A stretch of DNA of 64,000 nucleotides, from contig CAMAUC010000007.1 of the NCBI GenBank assembly GCA_945861265.1, positions 1 to 64,000 of the forward strand, read 5' to 3'. A program made the position numbers and the translations under genes. Positions 47,258 to 57,095 of this stretch are shown here, in pieces (within the stretch, counting starts at the first letter, position 1; every line of letters starts with the position of its first letter). The notes below the pieces were generated by a model, which was not told the origin of the DNA, ran no database searches, and saw nothing but the letters and a program-made list of their open reading frames with translations. Source of the DNA: Rhizobium sp. Q54 (GTDB lineage Bacteria; Pseudomonadota; Alphaproteobacteria; Rhizobiales; Xanthobacteraceae).

Positions 47258-48847
47258 ATGGTGAATCCCGCGTCTGCCAGCAGCCCTTCCGCGCGCGAAC
47301 CGCTGCTGCAGGCGATAGGCCTCAGCAAGCGCTACGGCACCTTCCTCGCCAACGATTCGATCGATCTCGATCTTTACACCGGCGAAATCCACGCGTTCCT
47401 GGGCGAGAACGGCGCCGGCAAATCGACTTTGGTCAAGACCATGTATGGCCTGATCCAGCCGAGCGCCGGCGAATTGCGTTTTCTGGGCGAAAAGCTCGAA
47501 CTAACCGGCCCGTCGGATGCGCGCTCACGCGGCATCGCCATGGTGTTCCAGCATTTCTCGCTGTTCGACAACCTGACGGTGGCCGAGAATGTCGCGCTTG
47601 GCCTCGACGGCGTCGAAAGCTTCGCCGCCATGTCGGCGCGGCTGGCGCAGGTGTCGCGTGATTACGGCCTGCCGCTCGATCCCAACCGCGAAGTGTGGCG
47701 GCTGTCGGTCGGCGAACGCCAGCGCATCGAGATCGTGCGCGCGTTGATGCAGAATCCGAAGCTCTTGATCCTCGACGAGCCGACCGCGGTGCTCACCCCG
47801 CAGGAGGCCGACCAGCTGTTCACCGTTTTGTTCCGGCTCAAAAGCGAGGGCCGCGCGCTTTTGTACATCAGCCACAAGCTGGATGAGGTGAAGCGGCTGT
47901 GCGACACCGCCACCATCCTGCGCGGCGGCAAGAAGATATCGACCTGCGATCCGCGCCAGGAAACCGCCGCATCGCTGGCGCGCATGATGGTCGGCGCCGA
48001 GATCGGCGAGGTGAAGGCCACCAGTGCCCGCGCGACCACAGTGCCGCGCCTGCTGATCAACGATTTGTCGCTTGAGCCGGACGATCCGCACGGCGTCTAT
48101 CTCAAAGGCATTTCAGTAGAGGTCAAAGGCGGCGAAATCCTCGGCATCGCCGGCGTTGCCGGCAACGGCCAGGATGAATTGTTCTCGGCGCTGTCGGGTG
48201 AGCGCCAGGCGCCCAAGGATGACAACGTCATCATCGACGGCCATGCCGCCGGCCACCTCTCGGTCACCGACCGGCGCAAGCTGGGCGCTGCCTTCGTGCC
48301 GGAGGAGCGCCTCGGCCACGGCACCGCGCCGCGCATGAAGCTGTCGGAGAATGCGCTGCTGACCGGACATGCCGCCAGCGACATGGTGCATCACGGTTTC
48401 GTCGACAAGCCGAAGACACTGGAGACGGTCGACAAGACCACAAAGACCTTCGACGTGCGCAAGGCCAAGCGCGACCCGGAGGCGGCCAGCCTGTCCGGCG
48501 GCAACTTGCAGAAGTTCATCGTCGGCCGCGAAATCCTGCGCGAGCCCGGCGTGCTGATCGTCAGCCAGCCGACCTGGGGCGTCGATGCCGGCGCCGCCGC
48601 TGTGATCCGTCAGGCGCTGCTCGATCTGTCCGGGCGCGGCAGCGCGGTACTGGTGATCAGCCAGGACCTCGACGAACTGGCCGAAATCGCCGACCGCATC
48701 GCCGTGATGTTTCATGGCCATCTGTCGGAGCCGATCGCCGCCGCCGACGCGACGCGCGAGAAGCTCGGCCTGCTGATGGGCGGCGCTTCGCCCGCGCAGG
48801 CGGAAGCCGGCGTAAGTAAGGAGGCGGTCCATGCAATTGGTGCTTGA
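47258..48847 (+). CDS. Nucleoside/purine-type ABC transporter ATP-binding protein (duplicated ATPase)
   Basis: Two ATPase domains, GENGAGKSTLVKTMYGL and second LSGGNLQKFIVGREI; RbsA/YufO-like. Confidence 0.93.
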   Translation: MVNPASASSPSAREPLLQAIGLSKRYGTFLANDSIDLDLYTGEIHAFLGENGAGKSTLVKTMYGLIQPSAGELRFLGEKLELTGPSDARSRGIAMVFQHFSLFDNLTVAENVALGLDGVESFAAMSARLAQVSRDYGLPLDPNREVWRLSVGERQRIEIVRALMQNPKLLILDEPTAVLTPQEADQLFTVLFRLKSEGRALLYISHKLDEVKRLCDTATILRGGKKISTCDPRQETAASLARMMVGAEIGEVKATSARATTVPRLLINDLSLEPDDPHGVYLKGISVEVKGGEILGIAGVAGNGQDELFSALSGERQAPKDDNVIIDGHAAGHLSVTDRRKLGAAFVPEERLGHGTAPRMKLSENALLTGHAASDMVHHGFVDKPKTLETVDKTTKTFDVRKAKRDPEAASLSGGNLQKFIVGREILREPGVLIVSQPTWGVDAGAAAVIRQALLDLSGRGSAVLVISQDLDELAEIADRIAVMFHGHLSEPIAAADATREKLGLLMGGASPAQAEAGVSKEAVHAIGA

Positions 48848-49922
48848 GAAACGCGCCGAGCGCTCGACCAAAATCGCCATCCTGTCGCCACTGCTGGCGA
48901 TCGCGCTGACTTTGGTGACGATGTCGATCCTGTTCGCCATTCTCGGCAAGAATCCGGTCGCGGCGCTGATCGTCTATTTCGTCGAGCCGCTGACCGACTC
49001 GTTCACGCTGATGGAAATCGCCGTCAAGGCGACACCGCTGGTGATGATCGCGATCGGCCTGTCGCTTTGCTATCTCGCCAATGTCTGGAATATCGGCGCC
49101 GAAGGCCAGTTCATCATGGGTGCCGTATGCGGCAGTTGGCTCGCTGTCGTCACCAACGGCACCGGCGCCGGGCCCTGGGTGCTGCCGGCGATGCTGGTGA
49201 TGGGCGCGGCCGGCGGCGCACTGTGGGCGCTGATCCCGGCTTTATGCAAAGTGAAATTCGGCGCTAACGAAATTCTTACGTCGCTCATGTTGGTCTATGT
49301 CGCCGACCTGATCATGGACTATCTGGTGCGCGGGCCGTGGCGCGACCCCAAGGGCATGAACTTCCCGACCACCGCCTCGTTCGACCCCGTCGCCACGGTG
49401 CCTGCCTTGTTCGAGACCGGCCGCATCCACTGGGGGGCGCTGGCGGCCTTGATCGTCGTGGCGCTGGCCACCGTGATGTTAGGTCGCACCATCAAGGGTT
49501 TTGAAATTCGCGTGGTCGGCGCGGCGCCACGCGCGGCGCGTTTCGCCGGCTTCAGCTCGAGCCGGCTGGTGCTGTTCACCTTCGCGGTGTCCGGCGCGCT
49601 CGCGGGATTAGCCGGCATCATCGAAGTCGCCGGCCCGGTCGGCGTTTTGCAGCCGGGCATTTCGCCGGGCTACGGATTTACCGCCATCATCGTCGCCTTT
49701 CTCGGCCGCCTGAATCCGGTCGGCATCCTGATCGCCGGGTTGTTTCTCGCGCTCACCTTCATCGGCGGCGAAGGCGCGCAGATCTCGATGAAGATCCCGC
49801 TCGATCTCACCAAGGTATTCCAGGGCATTTTGCTGTTCTACGTATTGGCCTGCGATTCCCTGATCCTCTATCGCATCCGATTGATCGCCACGCAGAAAAA
49901 GGCATCGCATGGGACTGCTTGA
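48831..49922 (+). CDS. ABC transporter permease (BMP-type system)
   Basis: NVWNIGAEGQFIMGAVCGSW, GANEILTSLMLVYVADLIMDYLVRGPWRDP. Confidence 0.93.
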   Translation: MQLVLEKRAERSTKIAILSPLLAIALTLVTMSILFAILGKNPVAALIVYFVEPLTDSFTLMEIAVKATPLVMIAIGLSLCYLANVWNIGAEGQFIMGAVCGSWLAVVTNGTGAGPWVLPAMLVMGAAGGALWALIPALCKVKFGANEILTSLMLVYVADLIMDYLVRGPWRDPKGMNFPTTASFDPVATVPALFETGRIHWGALAALIVVALATVMLGRTIKGFEIRVVGAAPRAARFAGFSSSRLVLFTFAVSGALAGLAGIIEVAGPVGVLQPGISPGYGFTAIIVAFLGRLNPVGILIAGLFLALTFIGGEGAQISMKIPLDLTKVFQGILLFYVLACDSLILYRIRLIATQKKASHGTA

Positions 49923-50829
49923 AGCCATCATCATTTCGGTGATCGCCGCCTCGACGCCGCTGTTGCTGGCGGCGGCTGGCGAACTCGTCGTCGAACGCTC
50001 GGGCGTGCTCAATCTCGGCAGCGAGGGCATGATGATCATGGGCGCAGCCTGCGGCTTTGCCGGCGCCTGGCTCACCGGCTCGACCTTCATCGGCGCGCTG
50101 TTCGGCATCGCCGCCGGCTGCGCGTTGTCGCTGGTGTTCGCGACGCTGACGCTCGGCCTTGCGGTCAATCAGGTGGCGGCGGGACTGGCGCTGACCATTC
50201 TCGGCGTCGGCCTGTCCGGCCTGATCGGCGCCGGCTTCGTCGGCGAGAAGATTGTCCCGGCGCCGCATCTCTATCTGCCGGTGCTGACCGACCTGCCGGT
50301 GGTCGGCAAGATTCTGTTCGGCCAGGACGGCTTTGTCTATTTTTCGGTCGCGCTGGTGGCGGCGATCTGGTGGTTTCTCTACCACACCCGCGCCGGACTG
50401 GTGCTGCGCGCGGTCGGCGACAGCCACACCTCGGCGCATGCGCTCGGTTATCCGGTCTTGAAAATCCGCCTGCTCGCCGTGCTGTTCGGCGGCGGCTGCG
50501 CCGGACTCGGCGGCGCGTTCCTGCCGCTCGCCTATACGCCGTTCTTCATTCCCGGCATGACCGCCGGCCGCGGCTGGATCGCGCTGGCCTTGGTCGTGTT
50601 CTCCTCATGGATGCCGGGACGGCTGGCCGCCGGCGCGTACCTCTTCGGCGCGGTGACCATCCTCCAACTGCATGCGCAGGCCTTCGGCCTCGGCATCCCA
50701 TCGCAATTGATGACGGCGCTGCCTTATCTCGCGACCGTTATCGTACTTGTTCTGATTTCGCGCGCGCGCGGCAGCGCCGGATCGGTGGCGCCCGCCTCAC
50801 TCGGTATCGTGTTCGTTCCCGATCGCTAA
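49909..50829 (+). CDS. ABC transporter permease (BMP-type system)
   Basis: LLAAAGELVVERSGVLNLGSEGMMIMGA, LAVNQVAAGLALTILGVGLSG. Confidence 0.93.
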   Translation: MGLLEAIIISVIAASTPLLLAAAGELVVERSGVLNLGSEGMMIMGAACGFAGAWLTGSTFIGALFGIAAGCALSLVFATLTLGLAVNQVAAGLALTILGVGLSGLIGAGFVGEKIVPAPHLYLPVLTDLPVVGKILFGQDGFVYFSVALVAAIWWFLYHTRAGLVLRAVGDSHTSAHALGYPVLKIRLLAVLFGGGCAGLGGAFLPLAYTPFFIPGMTAGRGWIALALVVFSSWMPGRLAAGAYLFGAVTILQLHAQAFGLGIPSQLMTALPYLATVIVLVLISRARGSAGSVAPASLGIVFVPDR

Positions 50830-50865
50830 TCTTCCCCCCTCGTTCTGATAAACGGAGTTGAAACG

Positions 50866-51945
50866 ATGAAAAAACTGATGATGACCGCCGCGGCCGCCGC
50901 CGTGGCTATTGTGGCGACCGGCTTTAGCGCCACAGCCGCTGAAAAGCTGAAAGTCGGCTTTATCTATCTCGGCCCGGTCGGCGATCTCGGCTGGACCTAC
51001 ATGCACGAGGTCGGCCGCCAGGCGCTGGTCAAGGAACTGGGCGACAAAATCGAGACAACCTATCTCGAGAATGTCAGCGAAGGTCCGGATAGCGAGCGCT
51101 CGATTGAGCAGCTCGCGCGCACCGGCCACCAGCTGATCTTCACGACTTCGTTCGGCTACATGGACCCGACGCTCAAGGTCGCCAAGAAATATCCGAAGAT
51201 CAAGTTCGAGCACGCCACCGGGTTCAAGAGCGCGCCGAACATGGGCACCTATTCGGGCCGCTTCTACGAAGGCCGCTATATCCAGGGCGTGATCGCCGGC
51301 AAAATGTCGAAGAAAGGCGTGCTCGGCTACATCGCCTCGTTCCCGATTCCGGAAGTCATCTCCGGCATCAATGCGACGATCCTCGGCGCGCAGACGGTCA
51401 ATCCTGACATCAAATTGAAAGTCATCTGGGTCAACACCTGGTTCGACCCGGGCAAGGAAGCCGACGCCGCCAAGGCGCTGGCCGACCAGGGCGCCGACGT
51501 GATCATGCAGCACACCGACTCGCCGGCGGCGATGCAGGTTGCCGCGCAGCGCGGCATCTACGCCTTCGGCCAGGACTCGGACATGATCAAGTTCGGTCCG
51601 AAGACCCAGCTCACCGCGATCGTCAACAACTGGGGCCCGTATTATATCCGCGCCACCAAGGCCGCGCTCGACGGCTCGTGGAAGGCCGGCGACACCTGGG
51701 ACGGTCTGAAAGAGAAGATGGTGCTGATGGCGCCCTACACCAACATGCCCGACGACGTGAAAGCGCTGGCGCAGAAGACCGAAGCTGCGATCGTTGGCGG
51801 CACGCTGCATCCGTTCAAATGTCCGGTGCTCGGACAGGACGGCAAGGCCGTGGAATGCAAAGGCGGGGCGAACCTCGATCCGGGCCAGATCCTCGGCATG
51901 AACTTCTACGTCAAGGGCGTCGACGACAAGATCCCGGGGAAGTAA
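50866..51945 (+). CDS. BMP/PNRA family ABC transporter substrate-binding protein
   Basis: KVGFIYLGPVGDLGWTYMHEVGRQALVKELG; GADVIMQHTDSPAAM. Confidence 0.93.
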   Translation: MKKLMMTAAAAAVAIVATGFSATAAEKLKVGFIYLGPVGDLGWTYMHEVGRQALVKELGDKIETTYLENVSEGPDSERSIEQLARTGHQLIFTTSFGYMDPTLKVAKKYPKIKFEHATGFKSAPNMGTYSGRFYEGRYIQGVIAGKMSKKGVLGYIASFPIPEVISGINATILGAQTVNPDIKLKVIWVNTWFDPGKEADAAKALADQGADVIMQHTDSPAAMQVAAQRGIYAFGQDSDMIKFGPKTQLTAIVNNWGPYYIRATKAALDGSWKAGDTWDGLKEKMVLMAPYTNMPDDVKALAQKTEAAIVGGTLHPFKCPVLGQDGKAVECKGGANLDPGQILGMNFYVKGVDDKIPGK

Positions 51946-51999
51946 TGGGAAATGCGCGGGGGGCTGGCGACGCGCCTCCCGCGCTCCTTCTCAATGCAC

Positions 52000-53343
52000 T
52001 TATGCTTGAAGTTTTCGCGCCGCTGCCTGATGGCGGCGCATGAGACCCGCGATATCGAGCCCGGGAATAGCGCCGTCTTGAACCGTCCACTTGCCATTCA
52101 CCATGACCCGGTCGGCGCGATGCGCGCCGCACAGCACCAAAGCCGCGAGCGGATCGCCGTGACCGGAAAACCGCAATTCGTCGAGCTTGAACAGCGCCAG
52201 GTCGGCGCGCTTGCCGACGGCCATTTCGCCCAGCTCAGGACGGCCGACGCAAGCAGCGGACCCCTTGGTCGCCCAGCGCAAAGCGTCCTTGTGACTGACC
52301 TTGAGCACGCCATAGCGTCCGCGTTGCAACAGAAATGCCGCGCGCACTTCCTGCATCAGATTGGATTCATCGTTCGAGGCCGAGCCATCGACGCCAAGAC
52401 CGATCGACACGCCGGCGGCTTCGAGATCGCACACCGGGCAAGCGCCGGAGCCGAGCGTCTGATTGCTGCAGGCACAATGCGAAATGCTGACGCCGCCTTT
52501 GGCGAGCCGCGGCATTTCATCGGCGCTGAAATGCACGCCGTGCGCCAGCCAGGTGCGGCTGTTGAGCCAGCCGCAGTCTTCCAGATAATCGAGCGGCCGC
52601 ACGCCATAAAGCTGCTCGCAGAATTTGTTTTCGTCCTCGGTCTCGGCCAGATGCGTGTGCAGGCGGACATCGAGCTTGGCGGCAAGCGCCGCGGTGGATT
52701 TCATCAGCGACGTCGTCACGGAAAACGGCGAACACGGCGCCAGCGCGATCTGCGTCATCGCCGCATCGCCGCGCTCGTGATAGCGGTCGACCAGCCTTTG
52801 ACTGTCGGCGAGGATGGTATCCTCGTCTTGCACGACCGAATCCGGCGGCAGGCCGCCATCGCGTTCGGACAGGTTCATCGAGCCGCGCGTCAGCAAAGTA
52901 CGGATGCCGAGACGTTTTGCCGCCGCGATCTCGATATCGATGCCGTCTTCAAGTCCTTTCGGAAAGACGTAATGATGGTCGGTGGTCGTGGTGCAGCCGG
53001 ACAGCATCAGTTCGGCCATCGCCACCGTGACGGCGGCGTCGAGCGCGTCCGGCGTCATCCTGGCCCAGATCGGGTAGAGCGCCTTGAGCCAGGGAAACAG
53101 TTCGCGGTCGAGCGCGGCTGGCACGGCTCTTGTAAGCGTCTGATAGAAGTGATGATGGGTATTGATCAGGCCGGGAATGACGACATGGTCGCGCGCCTCG
53201 AAGGGCGCGGCGGCGATCGCAGGCGCTTTGCCCTTCGGCACAAGCTCGACAATCGCGCCATCGGCGACCACAATGCCGCGCTCGGCGCCGTCGGCCAGAA
53301 TGGCCATCGGGTCCTTGATCCAGATCGATTCAGTCATCGTCAT
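52000..53343 (-). CDS. 8-oxoguanine deaminase (amidohydrolase)
   Basis: VIPGLINTHHHFYQTLTRAVPAALDRELFPWLKALYPIW; FSADEMPRLAKGGVSISHCACSN; LGVDGSASND. Confidence 0.88.
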   Translation of the reverse strand: MTMTESIWIKDPMAILADGAERGIVVADGAIVELVPKGKAPAIAAAPFEARDHVVIPGLINTHHHFYQTLTRAVPAALDRELFPWLKALYPIWARMTPDALDAAVTVAMAELMLSGCTTTTDHHYVFPKGLEDGIDIEIAAAKRLGIRTLLTRGSMNLSERDGGLPPDSVVQDEDTILADSQRLVDRYHERGDAAMTQIALAPCSPFSVTTSLMKSTAALAAKLDVRLHTHLAETEDENKFCEQLYGVRPLDYLEDCGWLNSRTWLAHGVHFSADEMPRLAKGGVSISHCACSNQTLGSGACPVCDLEAAGVSIGLGVDGSASNDESNLMQEVRAAFLLQRGRYGVLKVSHKDALRWATKGSAACVGRPELGEMAVGKRADLALFKLDELRFSGHGDPLAALVLCGAHRADRVMVNGKWTVQDGAIPGLDIAGLMRRHQAAARKLQA

Positions 53344-53399
53344 CCTCTTGCTCTCCGACAAGACTATAGTGCCTTGCAAGCACAGGGCCAGAGCGCGTC

Positions 53400-54218
53400 A
53401 TGGATCTGAACACGATCAAACAGGTGATGCGGCCGAAGGCGCGCGGCGAGCTGACCGGCTGGCGCGAAGGCGACGCCTTTCTTGCCGGCGGCACCTGGCT
53501 GTTTTCCGAGCCGCAACCGAAGCTGACGCGACTCGTCGATTTATCGACATTGGGCTGGCAGCCGCTGACGGCCGGCGTGAAGGGTCTGGAAATCGCCGCC
53601 ACCTGCACCGTCGCGCAACTGGATGCGCTGACGCCGCCGGTGGAATGGACCGCCGCGCCCTTGATCGGCCAGTGCTGCCGCGCCTTTCTGGCTTCGTTCA
53701 AGATCTGGAATACGGCCACCGTCGGCGGCAATATCTGCATGTCGCTGCCCGCGGGGCCGATGATTTCGTTGACTGCCGCGCTCGACGGCGAACTGTTGAT
53801 CTGGACCTCGGACGGTAGCGAGCGGCGGGTTGCCGTCGCCGATTTCGTCAAAGGCCCGCTCGACAACGATCTGAAGCCGGGCGAAGTCGTGCGCAGCATT
53901 TTCCTGCCCGCCGCCGCGTTGACCGCGCGCACAGCGTTCCGGCAAGTGTCGCTCGCCAATCACGGCCGCTCCGGCGCGCTGGTGATCGGTACGCTCAGCG
54001 GCAACGGCGCCTTCGCGCTGACCATCACTGCCTCGACGCCGCGCCCGGTCAAACTTGAATTCGCCACCCTCCCCTCGCTTGAATTATTGCATGCGCGTAT
54101 CGAAGCGTCGGTCGACGCCTGGTACGACGACATTCACGGTCTGCCGGCGTGGCGGCGGCACATGACACTACATTTCGCGCAAGAAATTCTCGGCGAACTC
54201 GGCGAGGGCGCGCGATGA
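53400..54218 (+). CDS. FAD-binding subunit of xanthine dehydrogenase
   Basis: AFLAGGTWLFSEPQPKLTRLVDLSTLGW; ATVGGNICMSLPAGPMI. Confidence 0.9.
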   Translation: MDLNTIKQVMRPKARGELTGWREGDAFLAGGTWLFSEPQPKLTRLVDLSTLGWQPLTAGVKGLEIAATCTVAQLDALTPPVEWTAAPLIGQCCRAFLASFKIWNTATVGGNICMSLPAGPMISLTAALDGELLIWTSDGSERRVAVADFVKGPLDNDLKPGEVVRSIFLPAAALTARTAFRQVSLANHGRSGALVIGTLSGNGAFALTITASTPRPVKLEFATLPSLELLHARIEASVDAWYDDIHGLPAWRRHMTLHFAQEILGELGEGAR

Positions 54219-56935
54219 CATACATCGTCAACGGCAAGCCCTTCGCTCAACAGCCCGCCGCCGGGCAATGCCTGCGCACGTTCCTGCGCGCGCTCGGTCA
54301 TTTCGGCGTCAAGAAAGGTTGCGACGCCGGCGACTGCGGCGCCTGCACCGTCTATCTCGACGGCGAGCCGGTGCATTCATGCCTGATGCCGGCCTTCCGC
54401 GCCGAAGGCCGTGAGGTCACAACCATCGAGGGCCTCGCCAAAGGCAACGAACTGCATCCGATGCAACGCGCCTTCCTCGACGCGCAAGGTTTCCAATGCG
54501 GCTTCTGCACCGCCGGCATGATCATGACCGCGGCGTCGCTCAACCAAGCGCAGCGCGCCGATCTGCCGCGCGCGCTCAAGGGCAATCTGTGCCGCTGCAC
54601 CGGCTATCGCGCCATCGAGGATGCGATCACCGGCAAGCGCAACGCCGAGGATGGACACGCCGGCTGCGGCGTCGGCCATAACGTACCGGCACCGGCAGGT
54701 CCGGATGTCGTCACCGGCAAAGCGCGCTTCACCCTCGACGTCGCGGTCGAGGGTTTGCAGCACATCAAACTGTTGCGTTCGCCACATGCACATGCGCGCA
54801 TCCGGTCGATCGACAAAACGGAAGCGCTGAAAGTGCCAGGCGTCGTTGCGGTGCTGACACATGAGGACGCGCCGAAGGTCGGCTTTTCCACCGCGCGCCA
54901 CGAAGTGCGCGAGATCGACGCCGACGACACCATGGTGCTCGATACGGTCGTGCGCTACATCGGCCAGCGCGTCGCCGCCGTGGTGGCCGATAGCGAGGCG
55001 GCGGCCGAGGAAGCCTGCCGCCGGCTGAAGGTCGATTACGACATTCTGCCCGCGGTGTTCGACCCCGAACAGGCGATGCAGCCCGGCGCGCCGCTCCTGC
55101 ACGGTGACAAGGGACCGGAAGCGCGCATCTACGATGCTAAGCGCAATCTCATTCATGCGGTCAACAGCTCATTCGGCGACGTCGAATCGGGCTTTGCGAA
55201 GGCCGACGCTATCCATGAGGGCACCTATTTCGTGCCGCGCGTGCAGCACGCGCATCTCGAGACATTGTGCGCCATCGCCTGGCTCGACGCCGGCGGGCGG
55301 CTGAACATTCGCTCCAGCACGCAGGTGCCGTTCCTGACCCGGCAGGAGATCGCGCGTGTGTTCGGACTTGCCGAAGAAAAAGTGCGGGTGTTCTGCGAGC
55401 GCGTCGGCGGTGGTTTCGGTGCCAAACAGGAAATGATGGTCGAGGATATCGCCGCGCTGGCGGCGCTGAAAACCGGCAGGCCGGTGAAGATCGAATTCAC
55501 CCGCGAGGAGCAGTTCATCGCCGCGACGACGCGCCATCCGATGAAAGTGCATGTCAAGATCGGCGCAACGCGTGACGGCACGCTCAACGCGATGCAGATG
55601 CACGTCGTGTCGAACACCGGCGCCTATGGCAATCATGGCGCGCCCGTTCTGGAACATGCCTGCTCGGAATCGATCAGCGTCTATCGCTGCCCGAACAAGA
55701 AAGTCGACGGCTACGCCGTCTACACCAACACGGTGCCGGCCGGCGCATTTCGCGGCTACGGTCTGCCGCAGACTTCGTTCGCGGTGGAATCGGCGATCGA
55801 CGAAGTCGCCCGCGCCATCGGCATGGACGCGCTCGAATTCCGCCGCCGCAACGTGGTCAAGCGCGGCGAGCCGATGATCGGCGCGCATGTCTCGCCTGAC
55901 GACGTGATCTACGGCAGCTATGGGCTAGACCAATGCCTCGATCTGGTTGAGGCGGCGATGCAAAGCGATTCACCGGGCGCCACGCTGCCGCCGGATTGGC
56001 TGATCGGTCAGGGCACGGCGCTGACCATGATCGACACGGTGCCACCGGGCGGACACTACTCCGACACTTATATCTGGCTCGAGGCCGACGGCACTTATGC
56101 GATGACCATCGGCACCGCCGAATTCGGCAATGGCACCACGACCGTGCATCAGCAGATCGCCGCCACCGTACTCGGCGCGACGCCGTCGCGGATCAGGCTA
56201 ACGCAATCGGACACCGATTACGGCGGCCATGACACCGGCGCCTATGGCTCGACCGGCACTGTGATTGCTGGCCGGGCGACGCAGAAGGCGGCCGAGGCGC
56301 TACGTGACACGCTGCTCGACTTCGCCGCGAAGCACAGCGGAGCGGCGCGGACCGACTGCACGCTCACCGACGGCGCCATCGTCTGCGGCGGCAAACCGAT
56401 CGCGCTCGCCGACTTGCGGGAAGCCGCGAATGTCGCCGGCGTGGTTCTGTCCGCGCACGGCACGACCAACGGCATTCCGCGCTCGGTCGCCTTCAACGTG
56501 CAGGGCTTCCGCGTGGCGGTGAACCGCGTCAGCGGCGAAATCAAGATATTGAAAAGCGTCCAAGCCGCCGACGCCGGCACCGTCATCAACCCGATGCAAT
56601 GCCGAGCCCAGGTCGAAGGCGGCGTGGCGCAGGCACTGGGTGCTGCTCTGTTCGAGGAAATCGTCATCGACGAGAACGGCCGCGTCAGCAATCCGAGTTT
56701 CCGCCACTACCGCATTCCGGGATTTGCCGACATTCCGCGCACCGAGGTGCTGTTCGCCGAGACGTCCGACACGCTCGGTCCGTTCGGCGCCAAATCGATG
56801 AGCGAGAGCCCGTATAATCCGGTCGCCGCGGCACTCGGCAACGCCATCCGCGACGCCACCGGCGTGCGCTGCTATCGGCTGCCGTTCAAGCCGGACCGCG
56901 TTTACGCGGCTTTGACGGCCGCTATAACCGGCTAA
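54215..56935 (+). CDS. Xanthine dehydrogenase, fused [2Fe-2S] small subunit and molybdopterin large subunit
   Basis: [42 protein letters not shown] fused to Mo domain with [14 protein letters not shown] overlap. Confidence 0.92.
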   Translation: MTYIVNGKPFAQQPAAGQCLRTFLRALGHFGVKKGCDAGDCGACTVYLDGEPVHSCLMPAFRAEGREVTTIEGLAKGNELHPMQRAFLDAQGFQCGFCTAGMIMTAASLNQAQRADLPRALKGNLCRCTGYRAIEDAITGKRNAEDGHAGCGVGHNVPAPAGPDVVTGKARFTLDVAVEGLQHIKLLRSPHAHARIRSIDKTEALKVPGVVAVLTHEDAPKVGFSTARHEVREIDADDTMVLDTVVRYIGQRVAAVVADSEAAAEEACRRLKVDYDILPAVFDPEQAMQPGAPLLHGDKGPEARIYDAKRNLIHAVNSSFGDVESGFAKADAIHEGTYFVPRVQHAHLETLCAIAWLDAGGRLNIRSSTQVPFLTRQEIARVFGLAEEKVRVFCERVGGGFGAKQEMMVEDIAALAALKTGRPVKIEFTREEQFIAATTRHPMKVHVKIGATRDGTLNAMQMHVVSNTGAYGNHGAPVLEHACSESISVYRCPNKKVDGYAVYTNTVPAGAFRGYGLPQTSFAVESAIDEVARAIGMDALEFRRRNVVKRGEPMIGAHVSPDDVIYGSYGLDQCLDLVEAAMQSDSPGATLPPDWLIGQGTALTMIDTVPPGGHYSDTYIWLEADGTYAMTIGTAEFGNGTTTVHQQIAATVLGATPSRIRLTQSDTDYGGHDTGAYGSTGTVIAGRATQKAAEALRDTLLDFAAKHSGAARTDCTLTDGAIVCGGKPIALADLREAANVAGVVLSAHGTTNGIPRSVAFNVQGFRVAVNRVSGEIKILKSVQAADAGTVINPMQCRAQVEGGVAQALGAALFEEIVIDENGRVSNPSFRHYRIPGFADIPRTEVLFAETSDTLGPFGAKSMSESPYNPVAAALGNAIRDATGVRCYRLPFKPDRVYAALTAAITG

Positions 56936-57095
56936 CCAAACAGGCAGGAACGGCTGGCTAATCACGATTTTGCGCGGCTAAATGGCTGCGCGGCCCGGAA
57001 CTTGCATGATTATTGGGCAGCGATTTGGCGGTAACGGCGGTACACTCGCAGCCGGTCAATCGAGCGCTGCCACGGTCAACAGAGTAATGTAACCA

